Shown: piece after piece, positions 57,757 through 64,000 of the stretch
How positions within the stretch are numbered: the stretch's first letter is position 1
Layout of the letters: the number at the start of each line of letters is the position of its first letter
Assembly (NCBI RefSeq): GCF_900116615.1
Contig: NZ_FPBF01000008.1
Location: 176,098 to 240,097 of the forward strand
DNA from: Algoriphagus locisalis
GTDB lineage: Bacteria > Bacteroidota > Bacteroidia > Cytophagales > Cyclobacteriaceae
Direction of reading: 5' to 3'
Length of the DNA: 64,000 nucleotides
Translations under genes and position numbers: made by a program
The notes under the pieces: generated by a model
Told to the model about the DNA's origin: nothing
Seen by the model: only the letters and a program-made list of their open reading frames with translations
Databases searched by the model: none

Positions 57757-60115
57757 AGTTTTTGTCAAGCTGGCTTTGATAAAACTTCATCCGCTCATCA
57801 TTACCTATAGCTTTATTTAAAAGCATCAAATTACTCAACACACCACGGTTTGATCCATACTGTAGCGAATTCTCATAAGCTGTAATAGCTTCGGCTTCCT
57901 TTCGCTGCACAATCAGAGATGCACCTAGATTGGTGTAAGCCGAGAAAAAATCATCAGGGCCGGCAGCTATCGCCTCTTTAAAGTACTTTTCTGCCAAAGG
58001 ATAATTTTTGTCCTTATAAAAGGCGATGGTCCCCAGATTGGTAAGTACCACCGCATTGGTACTTTCATTTTCATATGATTTGAGAAACCTCCTCTTTGCC
58101 CCCAGCGTATCCTGCAGCTCCAAAAGCGACTTCCCAAAAGCCGCAAAATAAGTCGGGTACTTGTCTGCCCCACCATATTCCTGATAATCATACTCTACAG
58201 ATTTGTAATTCTCCACAGCAACAGCGTAATCTGACTTTTTAAAAGCATCATTCCCTGCCTTCATATCCATCTGAAAGGCCACTTCCCCAACATCCACTCC
58301 ATCGGAATACTTCGCTGCATTTTCATTATCGCCTACTTTAGTATAGAGATAAGCCAGATATTTTCTCACCTCTTCCTTATCTTCTTGCTCCAGAGATTTC
58401 TCAAAAGCAGCTATCCCCTTTTGGCATTGATTGGATTGAATGTATGTCAAGCCCAGATTGGTATAAGTCGCAGCAAGATTGGGATCGTCTGTCTTCAGAC
58501 TACGCAGATACAGCTCCTCAGCTTTGTCGTATTTACCCTGATCATAAGACAGGGAAGCATATTTGAACCAACCGTAGTGCTTTTTCGGGTTCCTCCTCAC
58601 ACTTCGTTCCAGCACATCGTAAGCCCTTGCAGTGTCCTTCTTCCCGATAAGCACCTCTGCCAGTGTATTGAGGTACTGAGGGACCAAAGTGTCTCTTCCC
58701 AATATCCCAAACATGCGGTCGTAATGCTTTACGGATTCCGTAAAATAACCATAGGCCGAATCGGGGGATGTTTTTTCTATGGACTTTCCTTTCAGTCTAA
58801 GTTCCTCTGCGTACATCATATGTGTCCTCCAGCTATTTGGAGCAGCTTCCACACCGGATTTTGATAGGACAAGAGAATCCTTCCAGTCTTTGTTTCTATC
58901 CAGTGTTTTCCATGAAAAAGCCAAAAATACCGGTGCCAAAATCAACAGCATAACCAGCCCTACTTTCTCAACTTTCATCAGTAAAAGCAAGCGATAAATA
59001 CCATAAACTACCAAGAGACAAAATGCCAAGGACGGAATAAACTGAAAGCGTTCTCCCAGGTTTGACCCGATGATTAAGGAGTCAGTGAGGTTGGCAAAAA
59101 TGGAAAACGTAGCGAAATAACAGAGGATGCCAAAACTGAAAAAGCTCCTGCTCTTAAAGCCCTTTACTGCAAAATAGATCAGAACCCCAAAGAACAATAC
59201 ACTCAACCAAACCATAGGGTTGGAAAAGGTCTGAATTTTCAGTTGGCTGAAGGAATAATCCCAGGACAAGGGGTGTGGAAAAAACAGCAGTTTCACGTAC
59301 TCCAAATAAATATACAGGTTCGTCGCCAACCTCTCGCCTCCCTCCGCTTTGTATAGAATAGAGTTGATCACAGAGTTGTAAGTAGTAGCGGCATCATCCA
59401 AAACCATCCCTCGTAGGAGTAAGTAAATAACAGAAGGTAGAACAAAGGGCAGCACATTTTTCAATGATTCCAATAAGCTTTTCTTCTGGATAAAATACCC
59501 CAAGAACACGACTACAGCCATCAGGGTCAATGTTTCCTCTTTGGATAGCAAAGACAGAAAAAACAAAAGCCCGACCAAAACCGCCTTGGCTATGCTAAGC
59601 CTCTTATCTTCTGAAAACCAGATCAAAATAGCCGAAAATGCAAACAGCGAAGCCAATAAAGTGTCCCTGCTTTTGACCGAAGCCACCACCTCAGTGTGTA
59701 TCGGGTGAAATGCGTAGAGTGCCAGAATCAGTAGGGGAAGTACTATGGGCAGATTCCTTTTTCCAAAAATCCTCACTAAAAGCAGCCCTAAAATTACCAG
59801 CACTCCAAAATAGAGTATCACATTGAATACGTGACCATTTCCTGCTTCAAATTCCCCAAAAATGGCATATTCTACTGCGAAAGTCAGGAGCGTAAACGGA
59901 CGGTAGATACTGGTATTTACCGGATTTATCTGGATGAAATTCATCGAGCCATACTGGAACAATTCTGTCCACTCTTCCAGACCCTTTTGTGTCACTCTAT
60001 TGTAGTAAGCATATATTCCATCATCTCCGGTATAGCCATAATTGTATGTCTGGGTATAGAGCAATGCTCCAAGAAAAGCTATTAAGAGAATCCAAAAAAT
60101 TGATTTATTCATCAT
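57755..60115 (-). CDS. TMTC-like multi-spanning membrane TPR protein
   Basis: A 786-residue protein. The N-terminal half (about 1-420) has about ten or more hydrophobic segments; it starts SIFWILLIAFLGALLYTQTYNYGYTGDDG, with the double Asp typical of GT-C-type glycosyltransferases. It includes the DUF1736/TMTC-like HPIHTEVVASVKSRDTLLASLFAFSA. The C-terminal part (about 440-780) is a row of tetratricopeptide repeats (WFKYASLSYDQGKYDKAEELY, TYTNLGLTYIQSNQCQKGIAAFEKSL, AYTNLGASLIVQRKEAEAITAYENS). Human TMTC proteins are O-mannosyltransferases; bacterial members are less known. Possibly it modifies exported proteins with a sugar. It is convergent with the OmpA gene. Confidence 0.8.
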   Translation of the reverse strand: MMNKSIFWILLIAFLGALLYTQTYNYGYTGDDGIYAYYNRVTQKGLEEWTELFQYGSMNFIQINPVNTSIYRPFTLLTFAVEYAIFGEFEAGNGHVFNVILYFGVLVILGLLLVRIFGKRNLPIVLPLLILALYAFHPIHTEVVASVKSRDTLLASLFAFSAILIWFSEDKRLSIAKAVLVGLLFFLSLLSKEETLTLMAVVVFLGYFIQKKSLLESLKNVLPFVLPSVIYLLLRGMVLDDAATTYNSVINSILYKAEGGERLATNLYIYLEYVKLLFFPHPLSWDYSFSQLKIQTFSNPMVWLSVLFFGVLIYFAVKGFKSRSFFSFGILCYFATFSIFANLTDSLIIGSNLGERFQFIPSLAFCLLVVYGIYRLLLLMKVEKVGLVMLLILAPVFLAFSWKTLDRNKDWKDSLVLSKSGVEAAPNSWRTHMMYAEELRLKGKSIEKTSPDSAYGYFTESVKHYDRMFGILGRDTLVPQYLNTLAEVLIGKKDTARAYDVLERSVRRNPKKHYGWFKYASLSYDQGKYDKAEELYLRSLKTDDPNLAATYTNLGLTYIQSNQCQKGIAAFEKSLEQEDKEEVRKYLAYLYTKVGDNENAAKYSDGVDVGEVAFQMDMKAGNDAFKKSDYAVAVENYKSVEYDYQEYGGADKYPTYFAAFGKSLLELQDTLGAKRRFLKSYENESTNAVVLTNLGTIAFYKDKNYPLAEKYFKEAIAAGPDDFFSAYTNLGASLIVQRKEAEAITAYENSLQYGSNRGVLSNLMLLNKAIGNDERMKFYQSQLDKN

Positions 60116-60216
60116 AAACTAGACTGGCTGATTGAAGAATGAAAATAGAGATAAATTCAATAACCTACCATCTTAGCAGTTCAATTCTAGGTTAGATTTT
60201 AGGCCCCACCCTTATT

Positions 60217-60732
60217 TCAAAAGTCAATCCGCATCAAAAAATCAGTTTGGATCTCATCACCAAACGGAAATGGATGTGAACTGAAAATACTTAGACCATG
60301 CTTTTCGTAGAATTTGATTGCTCGGATATTCTTTTCCCAAACGCCCAGCCAGAGGTACTTTTTCCGGTTTAGCTTCGCAAAATTGATAGTGTGATTTAGC
60401 AAAACCTTACCTAATCCTTGTCCTATGTACTTGTTAAGAAGATATAAACGAGCTACTTCCAAACTTGAATTATCATTTAGATCGGTCTGTGCAGGCACAA
60501 AATTCACTTTTGCATAGCCAGCAAGTTCTCCGTCCACTTCGAGCAAAAAAAACAAAGAAGCCGGATTCTCCATTTCTTCCGAAAACTGCTCTTCGGTAAA
60601 TGCCTCCTCTAGGTAAGCATTGACATTTTCAATTTTATTTCCTTCGGTGAAAGCTTCTAAAAATGAAATTCTAGCCATTTCCACCAAAGGATTCAGGTCC
60701 GAAAAATTGGCTTTTCTGATTAAATAAGGCAT
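60217..60732 (-). CDS. GNAT-family N-acetyltransferase
   Basis: A 171-residue acetyltransferase. It has the GNAT pattern: LIRKANFSDLNPLVEMARISFLEAF at the N-terminus, GELAGYAKVNFVPAQ, then the acetyl-CoA-binding loop LYLLNKYIGQGLGKVLLNHTINFAK (R/Q-x-x-G-x-G/A as GQGLG), and the C-terminal VWEKNIRAIKFYEKHGL. The acceptor is unknown. A single gene with 101 bp to the TPR gene. Confidence 0.85.
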   Translation of the reverse strand: MPYLIRKANFSDLNPLVEMARISFLEAFTEGNKIENVNAYLEEAFTEEQFSEEMENPASLFFLLEVDGELAGYAKVNFVPAQTDLNDNSSLEVARLYLLNKYIGQGLGKVLLNHTINFAKLNRKKYLWLGVWEKNIRAIKFYEKHGLSIFSSHPFPFGDEIQTDFLMRIDF

Positions 60733-61050
60733 GCGTTTATTTTATGTTAGGAAATCCTCCTGTTTGGAGCCTCATAAATTTCGCACAAAGCTAGTTTGAT
60801 TTTCTTTGCTATGACTGAAGAAATACTGAAATTTTAATCCAGCACGATATGCCAAAAGATGCTACTATTCAAACCATGGCTTGGACTTTGTCATATCTAG
60901 TGAAGAGATACCTTCATCAAGCAAGAAAAGCTTTCACAAACCGAACACATTTAGAAAACCTTCATTTGTGCAGGTGAATGAAGCAAACTATCTTCGTCTG
61001 CATTACATTAATTTTGGAATAAAAAAATTCAATAATTTTTAAGAAAAGAA
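60733..61050. other. Intergenic region with a promoter box
   Basis: About 320 bp. TAATTTTG (61009-61016) matches TAnnTTTG and lies 35 bp before the DUF808 start. A 42-codon frame at 60849-60977 was judged too weak to call. No hairpin of note was seen. Confidence 0.4.
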
Positions 61051-61920
61051 ATGGCTTCAGGACTATTTGCACTATTAGATGATATCGCAACATTAATGGA
61101 TGATGTGGCGGTAATGACCAAAGTGGCTGCTAAAAAGACAGCGGGGATTTTGGGAGATGATCTAGCAGTAAACGCCGAAAAAGCTTCTGGCTTTGTGTCA
61201 GATCGGGAGATCCCAGTGCTCTGGGCCATCACCAAAGGTTCTCTACTGAATAAAATCATCATTCTCCCAATCGCATTCTTGCTCAGTGCATTTTTGCCCG
61301 CTGCTGTCACGATCATTCTGATTATCGGCGGACTATATCTAGCCTATGAAGGAGCGGAGAAAATCTATGAATACCTTGTGCCACACCATCATGAAAAACA
61401 CGTTGACCTTGCGGAAGATCTGACAAAAGAACAAATTCTCGCCAAAGAAAAAGAAAAAGTGAAATCTGCAATTGTCACTGACTTCATCCTTTCTGTGGAA
61501 ATTGTAATTATTGCTTTGGGCACTGTAGTAGGTGAGCCGATTCTGGAGCAAATTCTAGTGGTTACTGCCATTGCCTTGATCGCTACTGTAGGGGTTTACG
61601 GAATTGTAGCACTAATCGTCCGTATGGATGAATTTGGTTACAGGCTGATCGCTATGAATGAGCAGAAAGATAGTTTTTCTGATAAAGTTGGTCTAGTGCT
61701 AGTCAGTGCACTTCCGAAAATCATCAAAGGTATGGGCTTCGTGGGCACCATTGCGTTGCTCTTGGTTTCTGGAGGGATTTTCGTCCATAATATTGACTTT
61801 TTTCATCACCTCTTCCCTTCCATTCCAAGCATAATCACCGAATTCCTGATGGGATTAGTCGTAGGTTTTGCTGTTTTCGGGATCATTTCACTGGGGAAAA
61901 AGCTTTTCAAAAAGAAGTAA
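61051..61920 (+). CDS. DUF808 membrane protein
   Basis: A 289-residue integral membrane protein of the DUF808 (YedI-like) family. The conserved N-terminus MASGLFALLDDIATLMDDVAVMTKVAAKKTAGILGDDLAVNA is present, followed by PVLWAITKGSLLNKIIILPIAFLLSAFLP and about five hydrophobic segments, with EHLVPHHHEKH-like polar loop (PHHHEKHVDL) in the middle. The family has unknown function. Its TAATTTTG box at 61009 suggests an own promoter. It is alone in its unit. Confidence 0.92.
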   Translation: MASGLFALLDDIATLMDDVAVMTKVAAKKTAGILGDDLAVNAEKASGFVSDREIPVLWAITKGSLLNKIIILPIAFLLSAFLPAAVTIILIIGGLYLAYEGAEKIYEYLVPHHHEKHVDLAEDLTKEQILAKEKEKVKSAIVTDFILSVEIVIIALGTVVGEPILEQILVVTAIALIATVGVYGIVALIVRMDEFGYRLIAMNEQKDSFSDKVGLVLVSALPKIIKGMGFVGTIALLLVSGGIFVHNIDFFHHLFPSIPSIITEFLMGLVVGFAVFGIISLGKKLFKKK

Positions 61921-62009
61921 AGAAAAATCCTGACCAAGTAATAAGCCTTCACTTTTCGTTTTAACATAAATCAAAAATTTTCAATGTATATACATTTATT
62001 TTCTAAACA

Positions 62010-62037
62010 TTGAACTTTAAGCTGAGCAATATGTTTG
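62010..62037 (+). promoter_or_regulatory. Promoter of the nitroreductase gene
   Basis: TATGTTTG (62030-62037) matches TAnnTTTG; TTG (62010-62012) lies 17 bp upstream as a possible -33 box. The ATG follows 56 bp after. Confidence 0.45.
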
Positions 62038-62092
62038 GTATTTATTGCTTTCGGATAGAACCTCGGAAGTTTGAAAACTGAACCAACTTATT

Positions 62093-62722
62093 ATGCAAGT
62101 TTTAGAAAATCTGAATTGGCGATATGCCACTAAGTCAATGAATGGAACTCCTGTTCCTCAAGAAAAAGTAGATTACATTCTCGAAGCAGTAAGACTTTCT
62201 GCCTCTTCTTCAGGATTGCAGCCATACGAGATTTTGGTGATCACTGACCAAGAAGTAAAGGAAAAAATCAAGTCCATCGCCTGGAATCAAAGCCAAATCA
62301 CTGATGCCTCGCACGTGTTGGTTTTCGCAGCTTGGGACAACTATACAGAGGAGAGAATTAACAGTGTATTCAAATACAATAATGAGCAGAGAAACCTTCC
62401 AGACTCTGTAACGGACGAATACCGAACTAATCTATTGGCTTCTTACACTGCAAAGACTGCAGAAGAAAACTTCAATCATGCAGCAAAGCAAGCTTATATA
62501 GCACTTGGAACTGCACTGATTGCAGCTGCTGAGCAAGAGGTAGATTCCACTCCGATGGAAGGTTTTGATCCAGCGGCTTTGGACGAAATCCTAGACCTAA
62601 AATCCAAAGGTCTTCGTAGCGTAATCGTTTTGCCTCTTGGCTATAGAAACGAAGAAGGCGATTGGTTAGTTAACATGAAGAAAGTACGTACTCCAAAGGA
62701 GAAATTTGTAACTGTTGTCTAA
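62093..62722 (+). CDS. NAD(P)H-dependent nitroreductase-family oxidoreductase
   Basis: A 209-residue flavin enzyme of the NfsB/FMN-nitroreductase group. It starts with the typical LNWRYATKSMNGTPVPQEKVDYILEAVRLSASSSGLQPYEI (FMN phosphate binding by Arg and Ser residues), and has KQAYIALGTALIAAAEQEVDSTPMEGFDPAALDEIL, which carries the substrate and FMN contacts, and the C-terminal VIVLPLGYRNEEGDWLVNMKKVRTPKEKF. Substrates may be quinones, nitro compounds or flavins. It is followed by a terminator. Confidence 0.9.
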   Translation: MQVLENLNWRYATKSMNGTPVPQEKVDYILEAVRLSASSSGLQPYEILVITDQEVKEKIKSIAWNQSQITDASHVLVFAAWDNYTEERINSVFKYNNEQRNLPDSVTDEYRTNLLASYTAKTAEENFNHAAKQAYIALGTALIAAAEQEVDSTPMEGFDPAALDEILDLKSKGLRSVIVLPLGYRNEEGDWLVNMKKVRTPKEKFVTVV

Positions 62723-62743
62723 CTCAGACAAATTTTCAGATAC

Positions 62744-62780
62744 AAAGCGGATTGGGTAAGCACTCAATCCGCTTTTTTAT
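62744..62780 (+). terminator. Intrinsic terminator after the nitroreductase gene
   Basis: AAAGCGGATTG (62744-62754) pairs with CAATCCGCTTT (62765-62775), an 11-bp perfect stem with a 10-base loop and a T-run after it. Confidence 0.8.
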
Positions 62781-62824
62781 TTTAAGCTGGAATTGTCAAC
62801 TTGTGGATGACATCAAATAGCTCA

Positions 62825-63142
62825 ATGATAACTTCAGAATCCTTTTCGCAGTTGGCGCTTTCCTTACCAGGAACTGAAAGCGCACCTCATTTTGACAGAA
62901 CTGCTTTCAAAGTTGTGAAAAAGCGAATCTTCGCAACGCTACATGAGAAATCTAAAACGGCGAACCTTGTCTTGTCCTTGGATGAACAAAGAGCATTTTG
63001 TGAATATGACTCGGTATCTATTTATCCAGTTCCCAATAAGTGGGGAGAAAAAGGATGGACCACTTTTGACCTTCAAAGGGTCGCGAAAGATGTGATATTC
63101 GAAGCTTTAAATTCCGCATATTCGGATGTGGTAAAGCAGTAG
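62825..63142 (+). CDS. MmcQ/YjbR-family protein
   Basis: A 105-residue protein from ATG 62825; TTG 62801 and ATG 62807 upstream are alternatives, but the family usually starts a few residues before the LSLPGTE motif. The core is LALSLPGTESAPHFDRTAFKVVKKRIFATLHEK, ending in KWGEKGWTTFDLQRVAKDVIFEALNSAYSDV. YjbR proteins have a CyaY/MmcQ-like fold and may bind DNA; no function is firmly known. It is a single gene between nitroreductase and the molybdopterin oxidoreductase. Confidence 0.85.
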   Translation: MITSESFSQLALSLPGTESAPHFDRTAFKVVKKRIFATLHEKSKTANLVLSLDEQRAFCEYDSVSIYPVPNKWGEKGWTTFDLQRVAKDVIFEALNSAYSDVVKQ

Positions 63143-63219
63143 AGAAAGTCTAACCCTTAAACATTTTGACCTTCATCTTTCTTTAACTTATAGAAAACGA
63201 CACAGAGAACTGCCAATTT

Positions 63220-64000
63220 ATGTCTTCATCCACGAGAAAGAACATTGAAACTCAAAGCTCCAAAGAGTTCACCGGAATTGAACTTAAAAGCCCTGCTACT
63301 TATGCAGCCGGATTCACTGGGGTAAAGGTCGCTCTTCAGCATACCTTCAAAGAAATGGGAGCTTTTAAGTCGTTGCAGACACTTTCTCACATGAACCAAA
63401 AAGATGGTTTTGACTGTCCCGGATGTGCCTGGCCAGATCCTGAGCATCGATCTAAAATAGCTGAGTACTGTGAAAATGGAGCAAAAGCTTTGGCAGAAGA
63501 AGCCACTTCCAGCATGGTTGTTAATGCTTTTTTCTCCAACTATTCTATCCAGGAAATTTCGCGTTGGTCTGACTACAAAATCGGAAAAAGCGGTCGATTA
63601 GTCGCTCCCATGATCCTTAAGCCAGGCTCCAACCATTATGAGGAGACCACCTGGGAAGAGGCATTTAGATTAATTGCGGATCATTTACATGCGCTTTCAA
63701 ATCCAGATGAAGCTATTTTCTATACTTCAGGCAGATCCAGTAATGAAGCTGCCTTTCTGTACGGACTTTTTGCTAGAGCTTTTGGCACGAACAACATGCC
63801 TGACTGCTCCAATATGTGCCATGAATCAAGCGGAATTGGTCTTTCTGAAACCTTGGGAATAGGCAAAGGCTCTGTGAAATTGGAGGATTTCGATCAAACC
63901 GAAGTAGTCATGGTAATCGGGCAAAACCCCGGAACAAACCACCCAAGAATGCTTTCAGCGCTGGAAAAATGCAAGGCGAATGGTGGTAAAATAATCAGTA
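63220..64000 (+). CDS. Molybdopterin-dependent oxidoreductase, FdhF/YdeP type (3' end outside window)
   Basis: The first 260 residues of a large molybdenum enzyme, start ATG 63220; the frame runs off the window. The N-terminal CPGCAWPDP (Cys pair, about 67-75) and SGRSSNEAAFLYGLFARAFGTNNMPDCSNMCHESS are typical of the YdeP/FdhF-alpha-like branch, which lacks the full iron-sulfur-binding cysteine set of classical formate dehydrogenases. GQNPGTNHPRMLSALEKCKANGGKII follows, which is the molybdopterin-binding region. The substrate may be formate or another small reductant. No other subunit is visible before it. Confidence 0.88.
   Translation, partial: MSSSTRKNIETQSSKEFTGIELKSPATYAAGFTGVKVALQHTFKEMGAFKSLQTLSHMNQKDGFDCPGCAWPDPEHRSKIAEYCENGAKALAEEATSSMVVNAFFSNYSIQEISRWSDYKIGKSGRLVAPMILKPGSNHYEETTWEEAFRLIADHLHALSNPDEAIFYTSGRSSNEAAFLYGLFARAFGTNNMPDCSNMCHESSGIGLSETLGIGKGSVKLEDFDQTEVVMVIGQNPGTNHPRMLSALEKCKANGGKIIS

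Noticed and set aside
60849..60977. 42-codon frame before the DUF808 gene
   Set aside because: It has no membrane segment, motif or good start context, and its composition looks random. It also ends close to the promoter box of the next gene.
1..64000. tRNA, rRNA and CRISPR arrays
   Set aside because: I looked for T-loop GGTTCGA-type boxes, conserved rRNA blocks and regularly spaced direct repeats of 25-40 bp with unique spacers. None was found. The 7-bp arrays have no spacers and are not CRISPR.

Overview
The window is a chromosomal stretch of a Bacteroidota bacterium, most likely of the order Cytophagales (Cyclobacteriaceae-like). The evidence is family-level: a Bacteroidota-type LptD, three DUF4221 lipoproteins, a DAHP synthase/chorismate mutase fusion, a long lysyl-tRNA synthetase, and promoters of the TAnnTTTG type typical of the phylum. 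The genus call is inference. I saw no rRNA, tRNA, CRISPR array or prophage.

Layout. 1-7.8 kb: end of a beta-helix protein, an AAA ATPase of the DUF4143 family behind three phased palindromes, a two-domain ABC ATPase with a degenerate first half, D-Tyr-tRNA deacylase, and small housekeeping genes. 7.8-9.4 kb: a REP-associated tyrosine transposase (RAYT) with its palindromes, a DUF4268 gene and a broken small ORF. 9.4-20.4 kb: folB, a DivIVA-like protein, a WD40 protein, a phosphopantetheinyl transferase, an acyl-CoA carboxylase beta subunit, a cell-wall amidase, LptD and arginine deiminase. 20.6-24.9 kb: a DUF4197 lipoprotein and a light-sensing cassette (response regulator, heme oxygenase, bacteriophytochrome kinase) with a perfect inverted repeat at its promoter. 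25-28 kb: lysS and proline dehydrogenase. 28.5-35.5 kb: the aromatic amino-acid operon (DAHP synthase-chorismate mutase, aroB, aroA, prephenate dehydratase, aminotransferase, prephenate dehydrogenase). 35.6-47.8 kb: a toxin-antitoxin pair, exported proteins, an orphan PycTM membrane protein, a phospholipase C, a B12-binding radical SAM protein, a dienelactone hydrolase and an NYN-LOTUS protein. 47.9-64 kb: three DUF4221 lipoproteins, an FNT channel, a truncated hemoglobin, a nucleotide-pyrophosphatase-like enzyme, an OmpA lipoprotein, a TMTC-like TPR protein, DUF808, a nitroreductase, and the start of a molybdopterin oxidoreductase.

The best discovery is in front of the aromatic operon. A 29-codon ORF (28556-28645) has eight Phe/Tyr codons within nine. 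It sits a few bases after an excellent TTTG-N19-TAnnTTTG promoter and is followed by mutually exclusive RNA hairpins ending in an intrinsic terminator. This is the architecture of ribosome-mediated transcription attenuation.

A second pattern runs through the intergenic gaps. At least six elements are built from short arrays of degenerate 7-bp units (TG/AG-phase on one side, CA/CT-phase on the other). Two of them lie inside the aromatic operon, and two are followed by a conserved 23-bp motif that occurs a third time next to a large nested palindrome at 54.1 kb.
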